Positions 7,418 to 16,236 of a DNA stretch of 34,036 bases are shown here, piece after piece. This DNA comes from Candidatus Hermodarchaeota archaeon. GTDB lineage: Archaea; Asgardarchaeota; Hermodarchaeia; Hermodarchaeales; Hermodarchaeaceae. The stretch spans positions 1 to 34,036 of the forward strand of contig JAEOTB010000093.1 of the NCBI GenBank assembly GCA_016840065.1. The letters are read 5' to 3'. The notes below the pieces were generated by a model. That model ran no database searches, was not told the DNA's origin, and was given only the letters and a program-made list of their open reading frames with translations. Each line of letters starts with the position of its first letter. Within the stretch, counting starts at the first letter, position 1. Position numbers and translations under genes: made by a program.

Positions 7418-8401
7418 ATGTTTGTCCTAGGAATTGAAAGTACTGCACACACATTTGGTATTGGGATAGTCGACACTGAAGGAAAAGTTCTTGCAGACGT
7501 GAAATCTGTCTACTCTCCTGATGAAGGAGGCATTCATCCAAGAGAAGCTGCTGAACATCACCAAGAAGCTTGCCTTCTCATACTCAAGAAAGCAATAAAC
7601 CAAGCAGGTATATCTCTGAGACAACTTTGTGCTGTTGCATTTTCTCAAGGCCCTGGTCTCCCTCCTGCACTTCGAATAGGCGCTATAATGGCACGTGGCC
7701 TTGCATACAGCCTTGAAATTCCCCTATTAGGTGTAAACCATTGTGTTGCTCATGTAGAGCAAGCACGCTACTTCAGCAAAGCAGAACATCCTTTGGTCGT
7801 GTATCTATCTGGAGGTAATACTCAACTAACTACGCTAGAAGGTAAACGCTATCGTATCTTTGGCGAGACTCTTGACATTGCATTGGGGAATATGCTGGAT
7901 ATGTTTGGGCGTGCTGCGAAACTCGCTCATCCAGGAGGACCGAAGATTGAAAAATTGGCGCGACAAGCAGACGGTACCTATCTACCGCTCCCCTACACTG
8001 TAAAAGGTATGGATTTGTCATTCTCAGGATTATTAACCGCGTCGAAACGGCTATTGAAAGAAGGTGCTGCTCTTTCAACGGTCTGCTATAGCCTACAGGA
8101 AACCGCATTCGCTATGGTAACAGAGGTTGTGGAAAGAGCATTAGCCCATACTCAACGCGCAGAAATTCTGCTAACTGGAGGTGTAGCGGCTAATAAACGA
8201 TTACGTGAAATGCTACGAATTGTGGCTAAAGGACAGTCAGCTAGATTTGCTTCAGTACCTCCTAAATTTGCTGGCGATAATGGCGCAATGATTGCATATA
8301 CCGGATTACTCCTGTATAGGGACAAGATTGAGACACCAATCCCTGCTAGTAAGGTGTTACCCAAATGGCGGCTCGATCAAGTGGATATTCCTTGGCAATA
8401 A
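7418..8401 (+). CDS. kae1: KEOPS subunit Kae1 (tRNA t6A transferase)
   Basis: It is the catalytic subunit that transfers the threonylcarbamoyl group to A37 of ANN-decoding tRNAs. It has 327 aa and the ASKHA fold. Metal ligands appear as His108 and His112 in NHCVAH and Asp287 in FAGDNGAMIAY. Nucleotide-binding motifs include YLSGGNTQ near 129-136 and GGVAANKRLR. GAGGT lies 7 nt before the ATG. Kae1 and Bud32 are separate adjacent genes here, 7 bp apart, whereas several euryarchaea fuse them. Confidence 0.97.
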   Translation: MFVLGIESTAHTFGIGIVDTEGKVLADVKSVYSPDEGGIHPREAAEHHQEACLLILKKAINQAGISLRQLCAVAFSQGPGLPPALRIGAIMARGLAYSLEIPLLGVNHCVAHVEQARYFSKAEHPLVVYLSGGNTQLTTLEGKRYRIFGETLDIALGNMLDMFGRAAKLAHPGGPKIEKLARQADGTYLPLPYTVKGMDLSFSGLLTASKRLLKEGAALSTVCYSLQETAFAMVTEVVERALAHTQRAEILLTGGVAANKRLREMLRIVAKGQSARFASVPPKFAGDNGAMIAYTGLLLYRDKIETPIPASKVLPKWRLDQVDIPWQ

Positions 8402-8408
8402 GTGAATT

Positions 8409-9053
8409 ATGATGTCTCCGATTATAGCAAAAGGTGCAGAGGCCACGCTCTTCCTTGAGGAATTGTTCGGGTTTCAGGTGATACGGAAACATCGTATTCC
8501 GAAAAGTTATCGGGTTCGCTTGCTTGATACTACACTCAGGCATAGAAGAACTATACGCGAAGCCCGACTTCTTAATGCAGCTAGACGAGCTGGTGTTCCT
8601 ACTCCAATTGTATTTAGTGTCAATCCAGAGACAGCAACAATTATCATGGAATACATTGAAGGTAATCGGCTCAAGGAACATCTCGCCGAGTTATCCACTG
8701 ATAGTCGTCAGATGACTCTTGGTGAAATTGGAAGGTCTGTTGCCCGCTTACATAAGAACCACCTGAGTCATGGTGATCTTACAACATCTAACATGATATT
8801 ACATCCAAGCGGCAAGGTCTATTTCATTGATTTTGGATTAGCAGCGACAACACAGACTATCGAAGATTTCGGTACTGATATTCATCTTCTGCGGCAAGCA
8901 TTATCTAGTACGCATTATTTGATATGGGAAGAATGTTATAGAGCATTCAAAGAAGGTTATCGAAGCACATTCGGTAGAGCCGCAGGCAAGGTCTTTCACA
9001 AAGTCGACGAAATTGAAAGCAGAGGTCGGTATATCATAGAAAGGATTAGGTGA
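8409..9053 (+). CDS. bud32: KEOPS subunit Bud32 (atypical small kinase/ATPase)
   Basis: It is the RIO-like kinase that binds Kae1 and activates KEOPS. It has 214 aa. Motifs include AKGAEATL at the N-terminus, KHRIPKSYR near 27-35, the TIREARLL glutamate helix near 48-55, catalytic HGDLTTSN at 121-128 and metal-binding DFG at 141-143. There is an ATGATG at the start, and the first ATG is used here. It is translationally close to both Kae1 and the following pyrophosphatase gene (7-bp gaps). Confidence 0.96.
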   Translation: MMSPIIAKGAEATLFLEELFGFQVIRKHRIPKSYRVRLLDTTLRHRRTIREARLLNAARRAGVPTPIVFSVNPETATIIMEYIEGNRLKEHLAELSTDSRQMTLGEIGRSVARLHKNHLSHGDLTTSNMILHPSGKVYFIDFGLAATTQTIEDFGTDIHLLRQALSSTHYLIWEECYRAFKEGYRSTFGRAAGKVFHKVDEIESRGRYIIERIR

Positions 9054-9060
9054 ATGAAAG

Positions 9061-9636
9061 ATGATATCATCCCCTCTTCTCTTCGCCACATCGAGCAAAC
9101 ATAAATTCATTGAAGCACAGGCTATTTTGGGAAAGGTCGGTATAGCTGTAGAACAACATCCGCACAGACCCCCTGAACTTCAAGCAAATTCCTTAGAGGA
9201 AATCGCTCGTCATAGTTGCTTACAAATATTTCAAGAAGTCAGACGAACTGTTTTTGTCGAAGATGCAGGGATGTTCATCCATGAACTAAACGGCTTCCCT
9301 GGACCCTACTCTCATTATGTGCTAGACACGATTGGAAATGAGGGCATTCTAAAATTGATGAAAGGGGTTGATGATCGGAAAGCAGTATTTCGTAGTGCAG
9401 TAGCATTCGCGAGTCCTGGTCAGCCATGCAGGATTTTCATTGGGGAAACTATAGGGTACATCACAGAAGAACAACGTGGCACTCATTGGGGCTTTGACCC
9501 AGTTTTTGTGCCAACCGAGGGAGATGGTCGCACCTATGCTGAGATGAGGTCAGAGAAGAATAGGTATTCCCACAGGGCTCGCGCACTTGCGAAACTAGCA
9601 GAGTGGCTCAGTAAACATGATGCTCTAACCACTTAA
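9061..9636 (+). CDS. XTP/dITP pyrophosphatase (HAM1/RdgB family)
   Basis: It hydrolyses non-canonical purine NTPs such as XTP and ITP to monophosphates, a house-cleaning activity. It has 191 aa, usual length. The N-terminal FATSSKHKFIEA corresponds to the family TxNxxKxxE loop, with VFVEDAGMFI (acidic metal site near residue 68), HWGFDPVF and the C-terminal SHRARAL basic motif. It lies 7 bp after Bud32 and forms the end of this transcription unit: a strong TATA box for S15 follows. Confidence 0.93.
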   Translation: MISSPLLFATSSKHKFIEAQAILGKVGIAVEQHPHRPPELQANSLEEIARHSCLQIFQEVRRTVFVEDAGMFIHELNGFPGPYSHYVLDTIGNEGILKLMKGVDDRKAVFRSAVAFASPGQPCRIFIGETIGYITEEQRGTHWGFDPVFVPTEGDGRTYAEMRSEKNRYSHRARALAKLAEWLSKHDALTT

Positions 9637-9644
9637 AGGAGAAT

Positions 9645-9653
9645 TCTTAAATA
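9645..9653 (+). promoter_or_regulatory. TATA box for S15
   Basis: TCTTAAATA, preceded by the purine-rich GGAGAAT that could serve as BRE, lies 47 nt before the S15 ATG at 9700. The predicted start site near 9677 gives a leader of about 20-25 nt. Confidence 0.65.
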
Positions 9654-9699
9654 GCGTTGTTCTAACCAGCTGAACGACACTAACTAAACAGTGATTCGA

Positions 9700-10155
9700 A
9701 TGGCAAGAATGCATACCTCAAAAAGAGGCAAATCCCATTCAACTAGACCGATTCGACTTGAGGTACCTGAATGGTGTACTCGAACCCCTGAAGAAGTTGT
9801 AGAACTAGTGATTAAACTATCCAAGCAGGGTCATCAACCTTCCAAGATTGGGCTATATCTACGAGACCAGTACGGGGTTCCTCTCTGTAAGGCTATCACA
9901 GGTAAAACCATCACGCAAATCCTCAAAGAGAATGATCAGGCGCTGAAAGTACCAGAGGATTTATTCCACCTTATCACTCGAGCCATCAATCTTCGCCGAC
10001 ATTTAGAAGAGGCTAGAAAGGACCTCCATTCTAGTTATGGACTCCGATTAATTGAAAGTAAAATCCGGCGCCTTGTCAAGTACTATCGCGGAAAAGGAGT
10101 TCTCCCCGCTGACTGGAAATATACTCCTTCAGAGGCTGCTCTTCTCATTCGGTAG
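9700..10155 (+). CDS. rps15: Ribosomal protein S15 (archaeal/eukaryotic S13 type)
   Basis: This is a small-subunit protein that binds the central domain of 16S rRNA. It has 151 aa from ATG 9700 ([17 protein letters not shown]). A GTG nine bases upstream is in frame but adds nothing conserved. The archaeal N-terminal extension (residues 1-60, with [10 protein letters not shown] and [16 protein letters not shown]) precedes the S15 core helices ending [17 protein letters not shown]. Preceded by its own TATA box. The order S15, RecJ-like, S1e is conserved in many archaea. Confidence 0.96.
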   Translation: MARMHTSKRGKSHSTRPIRLEVPEWCTRTPEEVVELVIKLSKQGHQPSKIGLYLRDQYGVPLCKAITGKTITQILKENDQALKVPEDLFHLITRAINLRRHLEEARKDLHSSYGLRLIESKIRRLVKYYRGKGVLPADWKYTPSEAALLIR

Positions 10156-10158
10156 ACC

Positions 10159-10176
10159 TTCTCTCGTTTGAGAGAA
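10159..10176 (+). terminator. Hairpin just after S15
   Basis: TTCTCTC, a GTTT loop and GAGAGAA form a perfect 7-bp stem with a 4-nt loop, starting 3 nt after the S15 stop codon and followed by TTCTTAT. It could be a terminator or 3'-end structure. The run of T is weak, so termination is only a suggestion. Confidence 0.4.
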
Positions 10177-10177
10177 T

Positions 10178-10185
10178 TCTTATAG
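10178..10185 (+). promoter_or_regulatory. Possible TATA box for the RecJ-like gene
   Basis: TCTTATAG follows the hairpin downstream of S15 and lies about 73 nt before the TTG start at 10258. A second small inverted repeat (GAGT-TAT-ACTC) occurs at 10196-10206. Placement is plausible but not compelling. Confidence 0.35.
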
Positions 10186-10257
10186 AAGCTTCTTCGAGTT
10201 ATACTCAAGCTAGAAGAGTCTTTCAAGAAGGCGCTGGCACGATTTTGGCTGATTTCA

Positions 10258-11733
10258 TTGACAAAGAATCTAGAACGTTTCTTAGAACTTGCGGATGCGG
10301 CGGCTGGGTATATCGATGATTGGATTAGTGCCAAAGAACAGATTTTTGTAACTTCGCACCTCGACTCGGATGGGCTCTCCGCTGCAGGAATCATTGGAGC
10401 AGCATTACATCGACGAGGAGCATACTTTCAGTTACGAATCATTCGTCAACTCGACCGCGCCTACCTATCTAATATTTCTACAGAAGGTCCTAGACGCTAT
10501 ATTTTCAGTGATCTTGGAAGCGGTCAATTACATCATATCGAATCAGCTCTAATAGATGCGCCAACAGTAATTCTAGATCATCATCCACCTTCTATCAAGA
10601 ACACTTCCAAAAATATCCGACAGGTGAACCCGCATCTCTGTGGCTTTGATGGGACTCATGAGATATCTGGTGCTGGTGTGGCTTACTTGGTTGCTAGACA
10701 TCTGGGTGCATCCAATGAGGATTTGGCTGCATTAGCAGTAGTCGGTGCTATCGGTGATGTTCAAGATAGGGGTGAAAAACATACTCTGCTAAGCTTGAAT
10801 AAGGATATCATTGTCGAAGATGCAGTGGCAGCAGATGTCCTTGAAGCAGCAACCGATATCCGCGTGTTTGGACGGGAAACTCGTCCGATACACAAAGCCC
10901 TGCAGTATACTAGTGACCCTTTCATACCTGGTATTAGCAACGATTCAGAGGGGGCCCTTTCCTTTCTATCTGATATTGGGATTGAACTAAAAGATGGTGA
11001 TCGCTGGCGTACCATCGCATCATTGTCGAAGGAGGAGAAACGTCAACTCAATACGGCTCTAATAACTTACATGTTGAAAAGAAATATACCTGCCCGGGAA
11101 GCTCAGTCAATCATAGGACGGGTCTATACTCTTAAACGGGAGAATCCGGGCAGTTTCCTGAGAGATGCTAGAGAGTTCTCTACTCTTCTCAACGCGTGCG
11201 GTCGTTCGGATCAAGGCGGAGTGGGTGTTGCTATCTGTATGGGTGATCGTGGAAGTTTGTACCGAAAGGCTGAAGCTATTCTTAAAGAACACCGCCGTCA
11301 ACTGGCAGAAGGTCTTTCTTGGCTTGTTGAAGATTCAGGTTCTGTTGAAAGTCGGCGGCTCCTCCAAACGTTCCATTCGCGTGACAAAATTACGGAAACC
11401 CTCGTTGGTTCGATAGCTAGTATGGCTCTCTTTTCACGGATTTTAGATTGGACAAAGCCAGTGATTGCCTTTGCCTTTACTACAGATGGCCGTGTTAAGG
11501 TATCAGCCCGGACCACTCAATCCGTAATAAAATCAGGTGTCCATCTAGGTGAAATCATGCGTCTAGCATGTGAGGAAATCGGTAGCGGCTCAGAGGGTGG
11601 TGGTCACAGTATCGCTGCAGGAGCCACAATACCCAGAGGATCAGAGGAGCGGTTTCTCGAAATCGCCGAACGACTACTTGCTAAGCAGCTGGGTCAGACG
11701 AAAGAAGTCCCCCCACCTAGTGAAGGAGCATAA
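10258..11733 (+). CDS. RecJ/Cdc45-like DHH single-strand nuclease (GAN type)
   Basis: This is a probable ssDNA/RNA exonuclease of the archaeal RecJ family, some members of which bind GINS at the replication fork. It has 491 aa. DHH motifs are SHLDSDG (Asp36/Asp38), FSDLGSG (Asp85), and LDHHPPS (Asp107-His108-His109), plus VGAIGDVQDRG. The DHHA1 domain ends with GSGSEGGGHSIAAGA. All metal ligands look present, so it is likely active. The start is taken as TTG 10258; no clear Shine-Dalgarno is seen and the frame is open upstream, so the true start may differ. Confidence 0.9.
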   Translation: MTKNLERFLELADAAAGYIDDWISAKEQIFVTSHLDSDGLSAAGIIGAALHRRGAYFQLRIIRQLDRAYLSNISTEGPRRYIFSDLGSGQLHHIESALIDAPTVILDHHPPSIKNTSKNIRQVNPHLCGFDGTHEISGAGVAYLVARHLGASNEDLAALAVVGAIGDVQDRGEKHTLLSLNKDIIVEDAVAADVLEAATDIRVFGRETRPIHKALQYTSDPFIPGISNDSEGALSFLSDIGIELKDGDRWRTIASLSKEEKRQLNTALITYMLKRNIPAREAQSIIGRVYTLKRENPGSFLRDAREFSTLLNACGRSDQGGVGVAICMGDRGSLYRKAEAILKEHRRQLAEGLSWLVEDSGSVESRRLLQTFHSRDKITETLVGSIASMALFSRILDWTKPVIAFAFTTDGRVKVSARTTQSVIKSGVHLGEIMRLACEEIGSGSEGGGHSIAAGATIPRGSEERFLEIAERLLAKQLGQTKEVPPPSEGA

Positions 11734-11743
11734 GCTGAGGAAA

Positions 11744-11752
11744 CTTATAAAT
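11744..11752 (+). promoter_or_regulatory. TATA box for S1e
   Basis: CTTATAAAT, preceded by purine-rich GAGGAAA as a BRE candidate, is the best TATA box in the window. It lies 11 bp after the RecJ-like stop and about 65 nt before the S1e ATG at 11817, predicting a leader of about 40 nt. Confidence 0.75.
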
Positions 11753-11816
11753 AGCTGAGCCCAGTTCCTGCACCTTCACCACTCCGATTAAAATAACCAT
11801 AACTAGTGAATCTGTA

Positions 11817-12413
11817 ATGAGTCGTTCATCTCGTGTTCGTGATAAATGGCGAGAGAAGCGCTGGTACACAATAATTGCGCCTTCCTCTTTCGGCAACATC
11901 GGAATAGGGGAAACACCAGCTGGAAGTCCAAAACACCTTGTTGGAAGAAGAATCGAAACAACACTCTACGCTATTTCTGGTGATTTCAACCAAATTCACA
12001 TCAAACTCTATTTCCAGATAAACGAAGTGAAAGGTGAAAACGCATACGCCCATTTCGCTGGTCACGACTTCACTCGCGATTATCTTCGAAGCCTCGTTCG
12101 AAGGGGAAGCAGTCGTATTGACGGAATCTTTGATGTGACGACAAAGGACGGTTATCGCCTCCGAATATATGCAATTGCGTTTCCGGTGCGGCGCGCGAAA
12201 ACCACTCAACAATCAGCCATTAGAAAGATTATGCAGGAAATCGTGATGAAGCGCGCGTCAGATTTAACGTTTGACGCATTCGTTCAAGAGTGTGTCCTAG
12301 GCAAGATTGGTAGTGATATCTACAATCGAGCAAAGATAGTTTTCCCCCTAAGGAAATGCGAAATCAGAAAGAGCAAACTACTTGCAATGCCAACGGTAGA
12401 ATCTCACGATTGA
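11817..12413 (+). CDS. rps1e: Ribosomal protein S1e (S3ae)
   Basis: This is a small-subunit protein of 198 aa, normal for archaea. Conserved features are DKWREKRWYTIIAP near the start, the VGRRIETTLYAISGDF block, the DYLRSLVRRGSSRID segment and the C-terminal KIGSDIYNRAKIVFPLRKCEIRK-type ending (about residues 160-185). A strong promoter precedes it. A 200-bp non-coding gap follows, so it may be monocistronic. Confidence 0.96.
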   Translation: MSRSSRVRDKWREKRWYTIIAPSSFGNIGIGETPAGSPKHLVGRRIETTLYAISGDFNQIHIKLYFQINEVKGENAYAHFAGHDFTRDYLRSLVRRGSSRIDGIFDVTTKDGYRLRIYAIAFPVRRAKTTQQSAIRKIMQEIVMKRASDLTFDAFVQECVLGKIGSDIYNRAKIVFPLRKCEIRKSKLLAMPTVESHD

Positions 12414-12613
12414 TAGCGCGCGAATATTGCAAGACTTTACAGAAAGACTACCCTCCGTGGATTGGAGGGATAACATCTCGTTGTCCCTCGTTTCTGCCCT
12501 CGCTCTGGGGTGCTTTCGTAAACGTTTCACGCCGACTAAAAACAGAAATATTGAAAAAAGAAGCAATAAGGCTTATTAATGACGAATACTGATTTAAGTC
12601 TGGTTGGGCTAAT
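12414..12613 (+). other. Non-coding gap with hairpin and palindrome
   Basis: No convincing gene lies between S1e and the next small protein. A perfect 6-bp inverted repeat CCCTCC (12451-12456) / GGAGGG (12464-12469) with a 7-nt loop occurs 38 bp after the S1e stop. A second palindrome AATAAG-G-CTTATT spans 12565-12577 and includes an AT-rich TATA-like segment (TTATTAA) about 35 nt before the next ATG. Either could be a regulatory RNA structure or an operator, but nothing identifies a known RNA family. Confidence 0.35.
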
Positions 12614-12898
12614 ATGTTTGCACGAACACTTCAGAGTCAGGGATTCTGGAAAGCAAGATCAACTGAAAACGGAAAAGGACGACGGGTATTCCTGAAACAT
12701 GATCTCTACCTAGGCGGTATCTATGTCGAGGTCATGAACAAAGTTGCGATTGTGCGGATTCATGAGCTAGGTCTCGTACGGGTCTTTAAGAGGGCAAAAG
12801 CCCTACGGGTTTTCTTAGCTGAACTTGAAGCAATGAAGGGTCGCCTTGCGGTCGAGTCGCCACCGTTGGGTGCTCTTGTTCATCTTTCTGACGAATAG
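12614..12898 (+). CDS. Uncharacterised small protein, 94 aa
   Basis: I do not recognise this protein. It is basic at the N-terminus (QSQGFWKARSTENGKGRR) and then mixed beta-like hydrophobic segments (GGIYVEVMNKVAIVRIHELG) with a C-terminal helix-like region (KALRVFLAELEAMKGRL). There is no Cys pair, signal peptide or transmembrane segment. Clean codon periodicity, an ATG start and an upstream AT-rich palindrome support a real gene. No Shine-Dalgarno is visible, so it may be leaderless or nearly so. It stands alone between S1e and the radical SAM gene. Confidence 0.6.
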   Translation: MFARTLQSQGFWKARSTENGKGRRVFLKHDLYLGGIYVEVMNKVAIVRIHELGLVRVFKRAKALRVFLAELEAMKGRLAVESPPLGALVHLSDE

Positions 12899-13008
12899 AA
12901 GGTAATACCTCTCAGATTGTCGTTCCTGAAACTATGAAAAGCTATTTCAGCAGCTGGAAGCACTAGTTATTGTATCGTAATCGTCGTATATCATCAAATT
13001 GATTCTAT

Positions 13009-14574
13009 GTGGTCCAGTTGCCCAAGATTCTTCGAGAGCGTAACGTTGTCAAGAAAGATTGGAGAAAAGTCAAACTCCGAATAGCGCTTTGTTATCCAAA
13101 TGTGTATGCAGCAGGAATGACAAGTCTAGCGACGCATCTTCTCTATTACTTGTTCAATCGTCGAGATGATGTTGCTTGTGAGAGGGTTTTCTATGAGGCG
13201 AATGAAGTACCCTATTCTTTGGAATCAAGGCAACCACTATCACGTTTTGATATTGTTGCATTTTCTCTCCAGTTCGAAGTGGATTACACTCATGCGGTGG
13301 AGATGTTGCTCCGCTCTGGTATTCCTCCTTTGGCAGCTGAGCGTCGTCGACCTTGGGTTATTGCAGGTGGCCCTTGTGCAATGGAAAATCCTTTCCCTAT
13401 GCTTCCCTTTGTTGATGTCTTTCTTATCGGTGACTTGGAACCAGTATGCGATTCGCTCTTGGATGCTTTGATTCAAGCGAAATCACAAACAGAACTTGAT
13501 TCCTTGTTAGGTGAGGTGTTCTTTCTTTCAGGGCGTAATAAAGCGCAACGAGCTATCATATCCAACCTTGATGAGGCGCCACATTCAACTTGTCAAGTAC
13601 TTCCCGAGCCTCCCTATCCCTCAACTATGGAACCTGCATTTGGGCGAAGTCTCCTAGTGGAAGTTTCGCGAGGGTGTAACCGGCGCTGTAATTTCTGCCT
13701 AACTAGCTACCAAAACAGCCCCTGCCGAGAACGTAGCTTGACCACACTCGAGAACATCATTGACGAGGGAGTATACTGCACCGGAGTTGAAAAAATAGCA
13801 CTAATTGCTTCAGGCATAACTGATTACTCACAATTTGGTAGTCTGATAAACTCCATTCTCTCTAGAGGTCTACATCTCTCAATTCCAGCACTCCGAGCTG
13901 ATTTAGCTGATTTATCTATTCTTGAAATGATATCTCAAGGGGGTCAACGAACCTTGACCCTTGCACCAGAGGCTGGCTCACAAGGACTACGCGATATCTT
14001 AGCAAAAGGGATTCCCGACATAGATTTCAACAATATCATGGAAGCGGCAATCAAATCAGGATTCAATATGTTCAAGCTTTACTTCCTAATTGGTTTACCT
14101 ACGGAAACAGAAGAAGACATCACAGCGATATCAAAATTCAGCAAAAACCTTCAAAAAATATCACCACAGCGTCATAGACTCCACGTCAGTGTTTCACCGT
14201 TTATTCCCAAGCCACATACTCCCTTCCAATGGTTTGGCCTCACACCACTACCTATATTGAAGAAGCGACTATCGAAGCTCAAAAAGGAACTTCGCGTTGG
14301 TAGAATGAAATTAGATTTGGCAAATCCACGATGGAGTGTTATTCAATCTGCCCTTTCAAAGGGAACATCTGATTTAGCACCCTTGATTCTTGCTGTAGCA
14401 CAAGAAGGACGGCAAACGGCGGGAACGTGGTTTCATGCTGCAAAAGAACTTGGAATAAACCTAGAAACTCTGGCGACAAAGCAGCTCTCCACTCAGGACT
14501 CGTTACCATGGGAAATACTGGATGTAGGGATTGAACGCAATACTTTATTGCGTAGGTTCAGGAAATTAGCTTGA
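13009..14574 (+). CDS. B12-binding-type radical SAM protein
   Basis: This is a radical SAM enzyme of unknown substrate, 521 aa. The N-terminal region (about 20-160) resembles the cobalamin-binding Rossmann domain of this group, with RIALCYPNVYAAGM, FDIVAFSLQFE and WVIAGGPCAMENP. The radical SAM core has the 4Fe-4S motif at Cys223, Cys227 and Cys230 (CNRRCNFC), then APEAGS and KLYFLIGLPTET. The C-terminal ~100 residues resemble the extension in related proteins. There is no DxHxxG-type B12 signature, so cobalamin binding is uncertain. It starts with GTG 13009 and abuts the next gene with zero gap. Confidence 0.85.
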   Translation: MVQLPKILRERNVVKKDWRKVKLRIALCYPNVYAAGMTSLATHLLYYLFNRRDDVACERVFYEANEVPYSLESRQPLSRFDIVAFSLQFEVDYTHAVEMLLRSGIPPLAAERRRPWVIAGGPCAMENPFPMLPFVDVFLIGDLEPVCDSLLDALIQAKSQTELDSLLGEVFFLSGRNKAQRAIISNLDEAPHSTCQVLPEPPYPSTMEPAFGRSLLVEVSRGCNRRCNFCLTSYQNSPCRERSLTTLENIIDEGVYCTGVEKIALIASGITDYSQFGSLINSILSRGLHLSIPALRADLADLSILEMISQGGQRTLTLAPEAGSQGLRDILAKGIPDIDFNNIMEAAIKSGFNMFKLYFLIGLPTETEEDITAISKFSKNLQKISPQRHRLHVSVSPFIPKPHTPFQWFGLTPLPILKKRLSKLKKELRVGRMKLDLANPRWSVIQSALSKGTSDLAPLILAVAQEGRQTAGTWFHAAKELGINLETLATKQLSTQDSLPWEILDVGIERNTLLRRFRKLA

Positions 14575-15027
14575 ATGTTAGCAAGATGGGTGAACATGTT
14601 GGTAAAAGAAAAAAGCAAGGCACGTAGAATACAAGATGGTGAAAGACAGGCTCCAGAAACAGAAAGGCAGGATTCGAAGGCTGATCAATGGCAAGAATTT
14701 CGAAGACGATTCCCTCATCTCGCAACAGAGCTTGAAGCTTCACAATCTCGTGTACGTATTGACGGAGTACGCTGGGAGGATGCTGATCAAACACCAGCAG
14801 ATGTCTCACCCTCTCATGGAAAGCTAGCGGGCTATTCACCTGATCCGATTGATTTCATTCGTCGATGCGAAACGAAAGAACAAGCACTTGAAATCATCGC
14901 CTTCTTAGAGAAAAGAAAGGAAATCGATGCAGCCTATGCAGAATCCCTAAGGCATCAGCTACAAACCCGTGGTCTTCAGAGCTTTGGATCAAGAAAAACA
15001 TGGGGATATTACGAGCGGGAAGGCTAA
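14575..15027 (+). CDS. DUF2095 family protein
   Basis: This conserved archaeal protein has no established function. It is 150 aa, with a charged low-complexity N-terminus (to about residue 45), then FRRRFPHLATELE, RIDGVRW, GYSPDPIDFIRRCETKEQALEIIAFLEKR (split across residues ~95-123) and the characteristic C-terminal RGLQSFGSRKTWGYYE. The ATG directly follows the radical SAM stop codon, suggesting coupling. An internal ATG at 14596 is an alternative start. It converges on the GTPase gene with 3 bp between stops. Confidence 0.8.
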   Translation: MLARWVNMLVKEKSKARRIQDGERQAPETERQDSKADQWQEFRRRFPHLATELEASQSRVRIDGVRWEDADQTPADVSPSHGKLAGYSPDPIDFIRRCETKEQALEIIAFLEKRKEIDAAYAESLRHQLQTRGLQSFGSRKTWGYYEREG

Positions 15028-15030
15028 CAA

Positions 15031-16236
15031 CTAATGAGTAGCTGCTGCAGCTACTATGCGAATCACATCATTGGCTTGAAGCTCGTAACTTTCACTTAAT
15101 CGCTTCTTAGTTCTAGCATCTAAGGCGTGGATGAATGTTTCACCTAAATCGGTATGTATTTTGTAAGCAAGTTGCTTTGTCGTTGTACCTTGAGGCACCA
15201 GATAAACATCTGGAAGTACGTTTCCGTCATGGTCGCATAGCTTCCCAATATCTTCTACCGGATAGACTGGGATTAAGTGGAGCACATCGAAAACAATTGT
15301 GTTAACAACACGTTGTACACCCGTTGATCCGTATTGATTCAGTATTTCTTGTTGTAATCGTTCAAGTTGTTGCTTTTCAGTCTCGCTAAGAGCTTCAGAT
15401 TGAAGGATTTTAAAACACGAATCGCCTGGCTGATATTCTATGACGCCTTTCTCTCCCAGTGTTCGAAGAGCAAACTCGCTTGCTGCGCTGCAAGGGATAA
15501 TCTGGTAACCAGATAATTGTTGAAGCTTTTCCAAATGAGCTGATGCTTGTGGCCGGTCCACTTTATTCGCTGCTATTACCATAGGCTTAGCATGACCTCT
15601 AAGAACTTGGGCGAAGGAATATAGATCCGAGTCCGACCAGCTTGTAGGCTTTGTTTTTAATTTAGATTCTTGCAGTGCTGCGCGAATCGTCTTTTCCTCA
15701 ATATTCAGTCCAGAGAGCTTCTCTGCTAGAAGGCTGCTGATGTTGAGTCTTTCAGTTTCTGCACGTCTTGATATACGTCGCCAATCTCGCTGAATAATCT
15801 GTACAATCCACATCGCGATTTCCCGTTCTAGGAACTCTACATCTTTCCGTGGATCCCACGAGCCAGGTTCAACATCACGACCCTCTGCGTCAAGTGACCC
15901 AGAAGCATCAACAACATGAATGAAAGCGTCAGCGCGGCGTAATTCGTCAAGGAATTGGTTTCCTCGACCGCGCCCGGTGTGGGCGTCTGGAACTAGCCCT
16001 GCAACATCCAGCATATCTACTGGTACAAATCGTGTTCCCTCACGACACACTGAGTTATTTGGATTGTCTTGCACTCCAAACTCTTTACACACACAATCAA
16101 TCCTAACAAAGGCGGTGCCTGGATTCGGCTCGATTGTCGTGAAAGGGTAAGCACCGATTTTCGCTGCAGTGCGACAAGCCGCATTGAGGAATGTCGATTT
16201 TCCGCTACTCGGTTTGCCTACAATACCAACGAGCAT
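15031..16236 (-). CDS. TGS-domain GTPase, YchF/OBG-related
   Basis: This is a translation-associated OBG-superfamily GTPase of 401 aa. The P-loop is GKPSSGKST at residues 7-15 and G2 is the YPFTTIEPN region. G3 is LDVAGLVPDAHTGRGRGNQFLDELRRAD, quoted here as its first part LDVAGLVPDAHTGRG, and G4 is ANKVDRP. The last ~75 residues form a TGS domain (KIHTDLGETFIHALDART). It matches the archaeal YchF-related COG0012-like group, not DRG. It converges with DUF2095 and diverges from the dehydrogenase gene. Confidence 0.9.
   Translation of the reverse strand: MLVGIVGKPSSGKSTFLNAACRTAAKIGAYPFTTIEPNPGTAFVRIDCVCKEFGVQDNPNNSVCREGTRFVPVDMLDVAGLVPDAHTGRGRGNQFLDELRRADAFIHVVDASGSLDAEGRDVEPGSWDPRKDVEFLEREIAMWIVQIIQRDWRRISRRAETERLNISSLLAEKLSGLNIEEKTIRAALQESKLKTKPTSWSDSDLYSFAQVLRGHAKPMVIAANKVDRPQASAHLEKLQQLSGYQIIPCSAASEFALRTLGEKGVIEYQPGDSCFKILQSEALSETEKQQLERLQQEILNQYGSTGVQRVVNTIVFDVLHLIPVYPVEDIGKLCDHDGNVLPDVYLVPQGTTTKQLAYKIHTDLGETFIHALDARTKKRLSESYELQANDVIRIVAAAATH

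Noticed and set aside
12356-12592. Plus-strand 78-aa frame running out of the S1e 3' end
   Set aside because: The first third is an out-of-frame reading of S1e, there is no Shine-Dalgarno, and the stretch carries hairpins instead of codon periodicity.
12574-12594. Possible C/D box RNA motifs (ATGACGA...CTGA)
   Set aside because: The boxes are only a few bases apart, with no room for guide sequences or the second box pair.
12925-12950. CTGAAA...TTTCAG inverted repeat before the radical SAM gene
   Set aside because: Only 6 bp arms with a 13-nt loop; expected by chance in AT-rich spacers.
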